DNA of 64,000 bases from Psychrobacillus sp032154225 (GTDB lineage: Bacteria > Bacillota > Bacilli > Bacillales_A > Planococcaceae): positions 145,948 through 209,947 of the forward strand of contig NZ_JALDYF010000006.1 in NCBI RefSeq assembly GCF_032154225.1, read 5' to 3'. A program made the translations under genes and the position numbers. Below, piece after piece: positions 25,008-33,704 of this stretch; positions within the stretch are counted from its first letter, which is position 1; the number at the start of each line of letters is the position of its first letter. The notes beneath the pieces were generated by a model, which saw only the letters and a program-made list of their open reading frames with translations, did not search any database and was not told where the DNA came from.

Positions 25008-25457
25008 ATGATTCAATTACTTAACCATCAAGATATATGTACTGCTGAACAAATGTTGGCGGTCCAACTACCAGCTTATCAAATTGAAGCAGAGCTCATA
25101 AAGTTTGCTGGAATTCCCCAGCTAAATGATACGCCTCAAAACATTATGAGCTCTAAAGAAGTTTTTCTTGGTTATTTTGAACAAACAAAATTAGGGGGAT
25201 TTATCTCGTTTACAGAAACAGATGAACTAATCGATATTTGTAGGCTTGTAGTACATCCAAATTATTTCCGTAAAGGAATTGCATCCTCATTATTAAAGTG
25301 TTTATTATCATCTAGGCAGTCAAGTCAACAAGTGATAGTAACGACAGGAGCCAAAAATGCCCCTGCTATTAGACTTTATGAACAATTTGGATTCACTAAG
25401 ACAAAAGATATCGAAATAGAGCCTGACTTCTTCATTACCGAACTAACTTACTGTTGA
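25008..25457 (+). CDS. GNAT-family N-acetyltransferase
   Basis: The 149-residue protein has the acetyl-CoA-binding signature VVHPNYFRKGIASSLLK (about 84-100, Arg/Gln-x-x-Gly-x-Gly/Ala type) and the later NAPAIRLYEQFGF motif. GNAT enzymes acetylate amines on proteins, metabolites or antibiotics. The target here is unknown. It is 12 bases after rsgA with its own AAAAGGAG site, so both are likely controlled by the leader at 23657. Confidence 0.85.
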   Translation: MIQLLNHQDICTAEQMLAVQLPAYQIEAELIKFAGIPQLNDTPQNIMSSKEVFLGYFEQTKLGGFISFTETDELIDICRLVVHPNYFRKGIASSLLKCLLSSRQSSQQVIVTTGAKNAPAIRLYEQFGFTKTKDIEIEPDFFITELTYC

Positions 25458-25481
25458 ATAAAATAAAAAAACTGTTTTTAG

Positions 25482-25512
25482 ACTACTAACTCATATGATT
25501 AGTAGTTTTTTT
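25482..25512 (+). terminator. Terminator after the GNAT gene
   Basis: An 8-bp perfect stem (25482-25489 with 25499-25506) followed by T to 25512. Confidence 0.85.
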
Positions 25513-25532
25513 CTTTGGAAATTCGGGAACAC

Positions 25533-25690
25533 TTAATTGTATTCAGCAAAAAACACTTACTGAATACAATTAAAGCCTCCGGCGGATGCCACAGATTTTG
25601 AAAGGAATGAATTGAGCTAGCTCAGATCAAAATCTGGGCGCAATCACGCCGAGGCGTAATTGATAAGAAAAATCATATCAATTGCACATC
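25533..25690 (+). repeat. Structured dispersed repeat, copy 1
   Basis: It opens with a 14-bp perfect stem (25533-25546 with 25560-25573, 13-base loop). A conserved core of about 95 bases follows, beginning GCCTCCGGCGGATG. Within the core, GCCTCCGGCG (25575-25584) pairs with CGCCGAGGC (25647-25655), CAGATTTTGA (25592-25601) with TCAAAATCTG (25627-25636), and a small GAGC/GCTC hairpin sits between. A last 8-bp stem (AATTGATA/TATCAATT) extends to about 25687. Copy 2 at 34222 has the same order. It lies just before the ctsR promoter and overlaps its -35 box. Confidence 0.8.
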
Positions 25691-25710
25691 AATAATTTTC
25701 TCGTTATAAT
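25682..25710 (+). promoter_or_regulatory. Sigma-A promoter of the ctsR operon
   Basis: TTGCAC (25682-25687) and TATAAT (25705-25710) are 17 bases apart. The -35 box overlaps the 3' end of the dispersed repeat. Confidence 0.85.
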
Positions 25711-25712
25711 AA

Positions 25713-25729
25713 AGTCAAAGTTAGTCAAA
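25713..25729 (+). promoter_or_regulatory. CtsR operator
   Basis: Direct heptamers AGTCAAA-GTT-AGTCAAA exactly match the known CtsR box (A/G)GTCAAA with a three-base spacer. It starts three bases after the -10 box, so bound CtsR would cover the transcript start. This gives autorepression of ctsR-mcsA-mcsB-clpC, relieved by heat or protein stress. Confidence 0.93.
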
Positions 25730-25757
25730 GTCAGTATTGTGAATTGAGGTGAGAAAG

Positions 25758-26225
25758 ATGAGAAATATATCTGACATTATTGAAGGGTATTTGAAGGGTA
25801 TTATCGAAGAAGAGAGTATGGAACAAATTGAAATAAAAAGAAGTGAAGTTGCTGAAATGTTTCAATGTGTGCCATCTCAGATAAACTATGTGATAAATAC
25901 AAGGTTTACCGTAGATCGCGGATATTTAGTGGAGAGTAAACGTGGTGGTGGTGGGTATATTCGAATTCTTCGCGTACGGGCGCATACAAAGGCTGATTTA
26001 ATTGAGCATATAATAGAGAGCTTGGAAAATGGAGCATCCGAGTCAATGACCGATGATATTGTTTATCGACTAATCGACGAGGATATTATTTCCAAAAGAG
26101 AAGCGAAGCTCATTTTAGCAGCCCTTACTCGAACGACACTTGCTATTCCGCTGCCAACAAGAGATGAATTACGAGCGCGTATTTTATGCGCCATGTTATT
26201 AACGTTAAAATATGAAAAAAAGTGA
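25758..26225 (+). CDS. ctsR: CtsR, heat-shock transcription repressor
   Basis: The protein has 155 residues from ATG 25758, which follows GAGGTGAGA; the in-frame GTG at 25749 is inside that site. The winged helix-turn-helix with FQCVPSQINYVINTRF and the glycine-rich wing SKRGGGGYIRI is almost as in B. subtilis. The C-terminal half is the dimer and McsB-contact domain. It represses the clp genes in the cytosol until heat loosens DNA binding. Confidence 0.96.
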   Translation: MRNISDIIEGYLKGIIEEESMEQIEIKRSEVAEMFQCVPSQINYVINTRFTVDRGYLVESKRGGGGYIRILRVRAHTKADLIEHIIESLENGASESMTDDIVYRLIDEDIISKREAKLILAALTRTTLAIPLPTRDELRARILCAMLLTLKYEKK

Positions 26226-26244
26226 TAAAACGGGGTGTTGAAAA

Positions 26245-26787
26245 ATGATTTGTGAAAATTGTAAACAAAGGCCTGCGAAAGTAAAGGTTACACAAATGCA
26301 TAATGGCGAGCATTTTGAACGTCATTATTGTGAAGTCTGTGCAAATAGCCTCCACCCGTTTTACGTAGAGTATAAACAAGATCCATTATCGCTGCATCAA
26401 CTTTTATCGAACTGGTTCGATCATACCGATCAACAACTAGTGCAGCGACAACAAAGTGCATCCGTTACTTGTGAAAAATGTGACTGGTCTTTCCAACGTT
26501 TTTTAAATGAAGGGAAATTTGGATGCGCTTCTTGTTACGATAGCTTCCGAGAAAAGCTGCCAAATGTTTTTAAACGTTTGCATAACGGAAATACTGCACA
26601 TGTTGGGAAAGCACCAGGTGCATTTGGTGAAAAGCTAGAACTTAAAAAACGAATTGAAGCTATTCGCTTGCAGATGAAAAATGCTATCGAAACAGAGCGA
26701 TTTGAAGAAGCTGCATTGTTAAGGGATGAAGCAAGAGAACTAGAAGGTAAGCTAGCTGTTGGAGGGGACGATATCCATGTCGATTGA
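26245..26787 (+). CDS. mcsA: McsA, zinc-binding activator of McsB
   Basis: The 180-residue protein has four Cys-x-x-Cys pairs (CENC, CEVC, CEKC, CASC) that bind zinc and a C-terminal UVR motif (about 133-168). McsA stimulates the arginine kinase McsB and links it to ClpC. It overlaps the mcsB start by 11 bases. The zinc pairs are complete. Confidence 0.95.
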   Translation: MICENCKQRPAKVKVTQMHNGEHFERHYCEVCANSLHPFYVEYKQDPLSLHQLLSNWFDHTDQQLVQRQQSASVTCEKCDWSFQRFLNEGKFGCASCYDSFREKLPNVFKRLHNGNTAHVGKAPGAFGEKLELKKRIEAIRLQMKNAIETERFEEAALLRDEARELEGKLAVGGDDIHVD

Positions 26788-27871
26788 ACGATTTTTAGAT
26801 AATTCTATTTCGAGCTGGATGGCTGGAAATGGGGAGCATTCCGATATTGTCATGAGCACGAGAATCCGCCTAGCGAGAAATTTAAATGGCTACCGTTTTC
26901 CATTAGCATTTACGGAAGATGAAGCGCATAAAATTGACCAATCTGTTTCGGCTACATTGCTCGATGGCAGTGAAGATTTACAAATGAACTTCTCTTCTTT
27001 TCAAATAAAAGATTTATCTGAACTAAATCGGCAAGTGTTAGTAGAAAAGCACTTAATTAGCCCTAATCTTGCGAATTCGAAAGTAGCAGGTTCGGCATTA
27101 TTATCAGACGACGAATCGGTTAGTGTAATGGTCAATGAAGAAGATCATATTCGAATTCAGTGCTTATTTGCCGGGTTTCAAATTCAGGAAGCATATGCTC
27201 AAGCAGATACAATCGACCGATTGCTAGAGAAGGAATTGCCGTATGCATTCGATGAACATTTTGGTTACTTAACAAGCTGCCCAACGAATACTGGCACAGG
27301 GTTACGCGCCTCTGTCATGATGCATCTACCAGCATTAACGATGACGAAGCAAATGAATCGCATTGTAACGATCATTTCGAGATTAGGAATGGCTGTACGG
27401 GGTATATATGGTGAAGGAAGTGAAGCGCTCGGTAATGTTTATCAAGTATCGAACCAAACGACACTTGGAAAATCAGAGGAAGACATACTTGCCGATCTTC
27501 AAAGTATTTCAGAACAAATTATCCAAAAGGAAAGAGAAGCAAGAAATACATTGCTCAAACACTCTGCTAGCACGCTAGAGGATAGGGTGTATCGTGCTTT
27601 AGGTACGTTATCTTACGCTCGTATTATGACGACAGAAGAAGCGGGGAAATGTTTGTCAGACGTGCGTTTAGGGATAGACGTAGAAATGATTAAAGATGTG
27701 GATGTGTCTATTTTGAATGAATGTATGGTGTTTATGCAACCAGGATTTCTGCAAAAATATGCTGAAACTACCTTAAATGCTTCGGAACGAGACATGTTTC
27801 GAGCGAAATTATTAAGAGAACGATTGCAAATGGGAGAACAATTGAAAACAAAAGGAGAGGAACTAGCATGA
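26777..27871 (+). CDS. mcsB: McsB, protein arginine kinase
   Basis: The protein has 364 residues from ATG 26777, about 10 bases after GGAGGGG; an earlier TTG frame start overlaps that site. The ATP:guanido phosphotransferase fold is shown by STRIRLARNLNGYRFP and TSCPTNTGTGLRASVM with the catalytic region around it. McsB phosphorylates arginines on CtsR and damaged proteins, marking them for ClpCP. The stop overlaps the clpC start (ATGA). Confidence 0.96.
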   Translation: MSIERFLDNSISSWMAGNGEHSDIVMSTRIRLARNLNGYRFPLAFTEDEAHKIDQSVSATLLDGSEDLQMNFSSFQIKDLSELNRQVLVEKHLISPNLANSKVAGSALLSDDESVSVMVNEEDHIRIQCLFAGFQIQEAYAQADTIDRLLEKELPYAFDEHFGYLTSCPTNTGTGLRASVMMHLPALTMTKQMNRIVTIISRLGMAVRGIYGEGSEALGNVYQVSNQTTLGKSEEDILADLQSISEQIIQKEREARNTLLKHSASTLEDRVYRALGTLSYARIMTTEEAGKCLSDVRLGIDVEMIKDVDVSILNECMVFMQPGFLQKYAETTLNASERDMFRAKLLRERLQMGEQLKTKGEELA

Positions 27872-30315
27872 TGTTTAATCGATTCACACAAAGATCACAA
27901 AAAGTATTACAGTTAGCACAAGAGGAAGCAATTCGTTTAAAGCATGAATCTATTGGAACAGAACATATATTACTTGGACTTATCCGAGAAGGTAGTGGAA
28001 TCGCTGCAAAAGCGTTAGAAGCAATAGAAGTAGACCCTAAAGTTATTGAAGCAGGAGTAGAAGAATTAGTAGGAACAGGGGCGGAAGATGTTGGTCCGAT
28101 CGTTCACTACACACCTCGAGCAAAAAAGGTTATTGAACTATCTGTAGATGAGTCACGCAAACTTGGTCATTCGTATATCGGGACAGAGCATTTATTGCTA
28201 GCTTTAATCCGTGAAGGTGAAGGAGTTGCAGCGAGAGTATTAAATAATTCAGGTGTAAGCTTGAACAAAGCACGTCAACAAGTCCTTCAATTATTAGGGA
28301 GTACGGATCAGTCTCATGCAAACGGTGGTAATAATGCTGCTCCAGCAAGTACTCCAACATTAGACGGTTTGGCACGTGATTTAACGCAAATCGCAAGAGA
28401 AGGAACATTGGATCCAGTAATTGGCCGTAGCAAAGAAATTACACGCGTTATCGAGATTTTGGCACGTCGTACAAAAAATAATCCAGTCTTAATCGGAGAA
28501 CCTGGTGTCGGTAAAACAGCTATTGCAGAAGGTTTAGCACAGCAAATTGTTCAAAATGAAGTGCCAGAAATTCTACGTGACAAACGAGTAATGACACTTG
28601 ATATGGGTACAGTAGTTGCAGGTACAAAATATCGTGGAGAATTTGAAGATCGTTTGAAAAAAGTGATGGATGAAATCCGCCAAGCGGGAAATGTTATTTT
28701 ATTCATCGATGAGTTACACACATTAATCGGAGCTGGGGGAGCAGAAGGTGCTATCGATGCATCAAATATTTTGAAACCAGCTTTGGCTCGCGGAGAACTT
28801 CAATGTATCGGAGCAACAACATTGGATGAATACCGCAAATACATCGAAAAAGATGCTGCACTTGAGCGTCGTTTCCAACCAATTCAAGTCGATGAGCCGT
28901 CTGTTGATGAAGCAATTCAGATTATTTACGGACTGCGTGATCGATATGAAGCACATCACCGTGTGAAAATTACGGATGAAGCTGTAGTAGCAGCAGTAAA
29001 AATGTCTGATCGCTATATTTCTGATCGTTTTTTACCGGATAAAGCAATTGACTTAATCGATGAAGCAGGGTCAAAAGTGCGACTTCGTTCTTACACAACG
29101 CCTCCTAATCTGAAAGAATTGGAAGCAAAATTAGAAGCAATTCGTTCGGAGAAAAATGCATCGGTGCAAAGCCAAGAATTCGAAAAAGCTGCTTCTTTCC
29201 GTGATAAAGAACAAAAGTTAAAAGATGAATTAGAAAAAATGAAAAACAATTGGAAAGAAAAGCAAGGAAAAGAAGAGTCCGAGGTAACAGTAGAAGATAT
29301 TGCATCAGTAGTTTCAATGTGGACGGGAGTACCTGTTTCTAAACTTGCGCAAACCGAATCTGATAAGTTGTTGAAATTGGAAGATACACTTCATGAAAGA
29401 ATAATCGGTCAATCAGAAGCTGTAGATGCTATTTCTCGTGCTATTCGCCGTGCCCGTGCTGGATTAAAAGATCCGAAGCGTCCAATCGGTTCATTCATCT
29501 TCTTAGGACCAACTGGCGTTGGTAAAACAGAGCTTGCTCGTGCTTTAGCGGAAGTTATGTTTGGTGATGAAGATGCAATGATTCGAGTAGATATGTCCGA
29601 ATACATGGAAAAACATTCTACATCCCGTCTTGTTGGTTCTCCTCCAGGATACGTTGGATTTGATGACGGTGGACAATTAACAGAAAAAGTTCGTCGTAAA
29701 CCATATTCGGTTATTTTATTGGACGAAATTGAAAAAGCACATCCAGATGTGTTTAATATTCTCCTTCAAGTTTTAGAGGATGGTCGCCTAACAGATTCGA
29801 AAGGACGTACAGTTGATTTCCGCAATACTGTCGTTATTATGACTTCGAACGTTGGGGCAGAAGCGCTTAAATACAATAAATACGTTGGGTTTAATCTACA
29901 AGAAGGTGCGAAAACAGATTATAAAGATATGAAGGGCAAAATGTTATCAGAATTGAAAAAAGCATTCCGCCCAGAATTCTTAAACCGTCTAGACGAAATG
30001 ATTGTGTTCCACTCATTAGAAAGAGAACATTTAAAACAAATCGTTTCATTAATGACGCAGCAGTTGGCAAAACGTTTAAAAGAACAAGATATTGATCTAG
30101 AGCTAACGGAAGCGGCTCAAGAGAAAATTACAACAGAAGGATTTGATCCAGCATATGGTGCACGTCCGTTGCGTCGAGCGTTGCAAAAACATGTAGAAGA
30201 TCGTCTTTCGGAAGAATTGTTAAAAGGTGAAGTACTTGCTGGTCAACATGTAGTATTTGATGTAGAGAACGATGAATTTATTGTTCGTTTAAAAACAGCA
30301 GTAACAGAGAAATAA
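27868..30315 (+). CDS. clpC: ClpC, Hsp100 AAA+ unfoldase for ClpP
   Basis: The 815-residue protein has two N-terminal Clp repeats (about 1-145), AAA1 with GEPGVGKT near 207, a middle domain with UVR motif (about 420-455), and AAA2 with GPTGVGKT near 546. A VGF-type ClpP-docking loop (KYVGFN) lies near residue 676. ClpC unfolds phospho-arginine-tagged proteins and feeds ClpP. It ends the ctsR operon, with a strong terminator after it. Confidence 0.97.
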   Translation: MMFNRFTQRSQKVLQLAQEEAIRLKHESIGTEHILLGLIREGSGIAAKALEAIEVDPKVIEAGVEELVGTGAEDVGPIVHYTPRAKKVIELSVDESRKLGHSYIGTEHLLLALIREGEGVAARVLNNSGVSLNKARQQVLQLLGSTDQSHANGGNNAAPASTPTLDGLARDLTQIAREGTLDPVIGRSKEITRVIEILARRTKNNPVLIGEPGVGKTAIAEGLAQQIVQNEVPEILRDKRVMTLDMGTVVAGTKYRGEFEDRLKKVMDEIRQAGNVILFIDELHTLIGAGGAEGAIDASNILKPALARGELQCIGATTLDEYRKYIEKDAALERRFQPIQVDEPSVDEAIQIIYGLRDRYEAHHRVKITDEAVVAAVKMSDRYISDRFLPDKAIDLIDEAGSKVRLRSYTTPPNLKELEAKLEAIRSEKNASVQSQEFEKAASFRDKEQKLKDELEKMKNNWKEKQGKEESEVTVEDIASVVSMWTGVPVSKLAQTESDKLLKLEDTLHERIIGQSEAVDAISRAIRRARAGLKDPKRPIGSFIFLGPTGVGKTELARALAEVMFGDEDAMIRVDMSEYMEKHSTSRLVGSPPGYVGFDDGGQLTEKVRRKPYSVILLDEIEKAHPDVFNILLQVLEDGRLTDSKGRTVDFRNTVVIMTSNVGAEALKYNKYVGFNLQEGAKTDYKDMKGKMLSELKKAFRPEFLNRLDEMIVFHSLEREHLKQIVSLMTQQLAKRLKEQDIDLELTEAAQEKITTEGFDPAYGARPLRRALQKHVEDRLSEELLKGEVLAGQHVVFDVENDEFIVRLKTAVTEK

Positions 30316-30321
30316 TAGTGT

Positions 30322-30359
30322 GGGCATTCCGAACATTACGTAAGGAATGCCCTTTTTTT
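30322..30359 (+). terminator. Terminator after clpC
   Basis: A perfect 9-bp stem (30322-30330 with 30344-30352) and seven T. radA starts 16 bases later, so radA may partly depend on readthrough. Confidence 0.85.
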
Positions 30360-30374
30360 ACATAGGAGGTTCTA

Positions 30375-31745
30375 ATGGCTAAGAAGAAAACGAAATTTAT
30401 GTGTAATGGCTGCGGCTATGAATCTGCAAAATGGATGGGAAGATGTCCAGGATGTGGTGAATGGAATACGATGGTGGAAGAGTTGGAAATCGTTTCGAAA
30501 GGACCGAAACGTTCGTTTCAGCATTCTACTGGAGTCGTGCAAAAAGCGTTGCCGATTAGTGCCATAGAAACGGTCGATGCACCGCGAGTGGAAACAGGTT
30601 TAATGGAATTGAACCGAGTGCTTGGCGGAGGAATTGTGCCGGGTTCCTTGATTTTAATCGGTGGAGATCCCGGTATCGGTAAATCGACATTGCTTTTACA
30701 AGTTTCGGCATTGCTTGCGAACAGAGGAGAGCGTGTTCTCTATATTTCTGGGGAGGAATCAATTAGACAAACGAAACTGCGTGCAGAGCGACTTGGCGTT
30801 AAATCAGAAGAACTTTATATTTATTCGGAAACGAATTTAGAATTAATCAATGAAACAATCGATAGTGTAGAGCCTCGATTTGTTATTGTCGATTCTATAC
30901 AAACTGTTCATCATCCAGATGTGACAAGTGCCCCAGGTAGTGTTTCTCAAGTTCGTGAATGTACAGCTGAACTAATGCGCATTGCGAAAACAAAAAATAT
31001 TGCTATCTTTTTAGTCGGACATGTAACGAAAGAAGGACAAATTGCAGGTCCTCGACTTTTAGAGCATATGGTAGATACGGTGTTGTACTTTGAAGGTGAA
31101 CGTCATCATACATATCGTATTTTGCGCTCACAAAAAAACCGTTTCGGTTCGACGAATGAGATTGCCATTTTTGAAATGGTACAGCAAGGGTTAAAAGAAG
31201 TGTTGAATCCTTCTGAGCTATTTTTACAAGAACGTTCACACGGAGCAGCCGGTTCCGCCATTGTCGCTTCGATGGAAGGGACAAGGCCGATATTAGTAGA
31301 AATTCAGGCGTTAGTGACCCAATCTAGCTTTAATTATCCAAAGCGTATGGCAACTGGCATTGATCAAAACCGCGTGTCTTTATTGATGGCGGTGCTAGAA
31401 AAACGAATGGGATTGTTGTTGCAAACACAAGATGCTTATATAAAAGTTGCAGGTGGAGTGAAATTAGACGAACCTGCCATCGATTTAGCCGTCCTAGTAA
31501 GTATCGTATCTAGTTTTCGAGATGCTGGAGTAACACCTACGGACTGTTTTATAGGAGAAGTTGGGTTGACTGGCGAAGTAAGACGAGTATCGAGAATTGA
31601 GCAACGTGTACAAGAAGCAGCGAAATTAGGATTCCAAAGAGCGATCGTTCCTGCATCTAATATTGGTGGATGGGATTTTCCGAAAGGAATTCATGTCGTT
31701 GGTGTAGAATCAGTTAATGAAGCAATGAAAGAAGCATTTCAATAA
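30375..31745 (+). CDS. radA: RadA/Sms, DNA recombination and repair ATPase
   Basis: The 456-residue protein has an N-terminal zinc finger (CNGC then CPGC), the Walker A GGDPGIGKST near residue 95, the RadA signature KNRFGSTNEI near 255, and a Lon-like C-terminal domain. RadA helps branch migration during homologous recombination and transformation. Ribosome site ATAGGAGG. In B. subtilis disA follows radA directly, but here the next gene is yacL. Confidence 0.96.
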   Translation: MAKKKTKFMCNGCGYESAKWMGRCPGCGEWNTMVEELEIVSKGPKRSFQHSTGVVQKALPISAIETVDAPRVETGLMELNRVLGGGIVPGSLILIGGDPGIGKSTLLLQVSALLANRGERVLYISGEESIRQTKLRAERLGVKSEELYIYSETNLELINETIDSVEPRFVIVDSIQTVHHPDVTSAPGSVSQVRECTAELMRIAKTKNIAIFLVGHVTKEGQIAGPRLLEHMVDTVLYFEGERHHTYRILRSQKNRFGSTNEIAIFEMVQQGLKEVLNPSELFLQERSHGAAGSAIVASMEGTRPILVEIQALVTQSSFNYPKRMATGIDQNRVSLLMAVLEKRMGLLLQTQDAYIKVAGGVKLDEPAIDLAVLVSIVSSFRDAGVTPTDCFIGEVGLTGEVRRVSRIEQRVQEAAKLGFQRAIVPASNIGGWDFPKGIHVVGVESVNEAMKEAFQ

Positions 31746-31746
31746 A

Positions 31747-31798
31747 ACGTCTTTTTATTTTGATAAGCGGAAGTACTCTCGCTTATCAAAATAGACGT
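31747..31798. repeat. Long inverted repeat in the radA-yacL gap
   Basis: A perfect 13-bp stem (31757-31769 with 31780-31792) plus a further 6-bp stem (ACGTCT/AGACGT) separated by a four-T bulge on one side. There is no T-run on the 3' side, so it is not a standard terminator for radA. It occupies the place where disA would be in B. subtilis. Confidence 0.75.
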
Positions 31799-31843
31799 AT
31801 GATGAAAGAAGACAGTATAATAAAATAAATGGAGGTGGGAAGT

Positions 31844-32938
31844 TTGTTGAAATGGACTATTCAAATTGCGTTTGTTTTAATAGGTGGTACACTAGGGTTT
31901 TTATTTTTACCGCACTTATACAAGTTAATTAATTTATCTGATAACCCTTGGATTCACAATACGTATGTATCTGTTATTATTGGAGCGATCTTACTGTATA
32001 TTGTTGCTCTTTTTTTAACAGACTATTTGATCGATTTTATAAAATGGATGGAAGAGCGTTTGTTAAAAGCGCCGATTGGGGATTTACTGTTTGGAACATT
32101 AGGATTAGTTGTCGGGTTAATCGTTGCATTCTTACTTGGTACTGCGGTTAGTAGCATGGCAATTCCTGGTGTTGAGTCAGTGGTACCTGTTTTATTATCC
32201 ATTGTGCTAGGGTATTTAGGTTTCCAAGTTGGCTTTAAGAAACGAGATGAATTGATTCAAGTTTTCATTTCTTCTAAACAAAGTACGAGTAAGAAAAAGA
32301 GTGCAGAAGAAGAGGAACAAGGTCAAGGGTTAAGTCTAGGCACATACAAATTACTTGATACGAGTGTTATTATTGATGGGCGAATTGCAGATATTTCTCA
32401 AACGGGCTTTATGGAAGGTGTCCTTGTAGTTCCGCAATTTGTTCTAACCGAATTACAGCATATTGCTGATTCTTCTGATACGCTGAAAAGAACAAGAGGT
32501 CGCCGTGGCTTAGATGTGTTGAAAACATTGCAAACAGAGCGTGCTTCGGCAGTGTTAATCGTAGAAGAGGACTTTGAAGATATACAAGAAGTTGACTTAA
32601 AACTTGTAAGACTAGCGAAAAAAATGAGTGGAATTGTTGTGACAAATGATTTCAACTTGAATAAAGTGTGTGATCTTCACCAAGTTAGGGTTTTGAATAT
32701 TAATGACTTAGCGAATGCTGTAAAACCTGTCGTTATTCCCGGGGAAATAATGCATGTAGTTGTTATTAAAGATGGAAAAGAACAAAACCAAGGTGTAGCA
32801 TATTTAGATGATGGAACGATGATTGTAGTCGAAGGCGGGAAATCGTATATGGGACAGGCGATTAATGTAGAAGTAACGAGCGTTCTTCAAACTTCGGCTG
32901 GTCGAATGATTTTTGCAAAACCGCAAGACTCGAAATAA
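31844..32938 (+). CDS. yacL: YacL-like membrane protein with PIN and TRAM domains
   Basis: The protein has 364 residues from TTG 31844, which follows GGAGGTGG; an ATG five codons earlier overlaps that site and B. subtilis YacL also begins MLK. Four membrane helices span about residues 1-135, then a PIN nuclease-like domain (LLDTSVIIDGRIADI, VTNDFNLNKVC) at about 170-285 and a C-terminal TRAM RNA-binding domain. The acidic PIN residues are present. Its cellular role is not established. Confidence 0.9.
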   Translation: MLKWTIQIAFVLIGGTLGFLFLPHLYKLINLSDNPWIHNTYVSVIIGAILLYIVALFLTDYLIDFIKWMEERLLKAPIGDLLFGTLGLVVGLIVAFLLGTAVSSMAIPGVESVVPVLLSIVLGYLGFQVGFKKRDELIQVFISSKQSTSKKKSAEEEEQGQGLSLGTYKLLDTSVIIDGRIADISQTGFMEGVLVVPQFVLTELQHIADSSDTLKRTRGRRGLDVLKTLQTERASAVLIVEEDFEDIQEVDLKLVRLAKKMSGIVVTNDFNLNKVCDLHQVRVLNINDLANAVKPVVIPGEIMHVVVIKDGKEQNQGVAYLDDGTMIVVEGGKSYMGQAINVEVTSVLQTSAGRMIFAKPQDSK

Positions 32939-32941
32939 TAG

Positions 32942-32986
32942 AAAGGGGTTGTTTCCTAGAAATTAGTAGGAAAATCCCCTTTTTCT
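32942..32986 (+). terminator. Terminator after yacL
   Basis: AAGGGG pairs with CCCCTT and an inner TTTCCT with AGGAAA, followed by T-rich bases to about 32985. Confidence 0.75.
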
Positions 32987-33010
32987 ATTGTGTACAGGAG
33001 GAAAAATAAT

Positions 33011-33700
33011 ATGATGTATACAGTGTTATTGCCTGCTGCAGGAAGCGGGAAACGCATGGGTGCAGGTCAAAATAAATTATTTTTAGAGTTAAGAGATGCC
33101 CCTATTTTAATACATACTTTACGCGTGTTTGAGAAAGATCCACACTGCAAACATATTGTGTTGGCTATAAAAGTAGAGGAACAAGCTTTTATTGAACAGC
33201 TTCTTCAAAAATATCAAATTACAAAGGTGGCTGCTATTACGGAAGGAGGAGCAGAGCGACAGCATAGTGTATATGCGTGTTTAAAAGCTTCTCCAGAGCA
33301 GGGAATTGTTCTTGTTCACGACGCTGCGAGGCCTTTTATTAAACAGCAAGTGATCCATCAGCTTGTTGAAGTTGCTATGAAGTCAGGGGCTGCAGTTGCG
33401 GCAGTTCGAGCGAAGGATACGATGAAAAAGGTGGCAAATGGTATAATTCAAGAGACTGTAGATAGGGAAAGCCTATGGATTATCCAAACCCCACAAGCAT
33501 TTCAATATGCGTTGTTAGAAAAAGCAGAGAGATTGGCAGATGAAGCGAGCTTTTTGGGTACGGATGAAGCGATGCTTGTCGAACGATTAGGAGAGCAAGT
33601 TCACATTGTGGAAAGTACGTATGATAACGTGAAAATGACGACACAAGAAGATCTTCTTTTTGGAGAGATTATATTAAAAAATAAAGAGCAGGAGGAATAG
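33011..33700 (+). CDS. ispD: IspD, MEP cytidylyltransferase
   Basis: The protein has 229 residues from ATG 33011, which is 8 bases after AGGAGGA. The nucleotide-binding loop LPAAGSGKRMG stands at the start and VHDAARPF in the middle. It makes CDP-methylerythritol from MEP and CTP in the non-mevalonate isoprenoid route. Five bases separate it from ispF. Confidence 0.96.
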   Translation: MMYTVLLPAAGSGKRMGAGQNKLFLELRDAPILIHTLRVFEKDPHCKHIVLAIKVEEQAFIEQLLQKYQITKVAAITEGGAERQHSVYACLKASPEQGIVLVHDAARPFIKQQVIHQLVEVAMKSGAAVAAVRAKDTMKKVANGIIQETVDRESLWIIQTPQAFQYALLEKAERLADEASFLGTDEAMLVERLGEQVHIVESTYDNVKMTTQEDLLFGEIILKNKEQEE

Positions 33701-33704
33701 TAGA

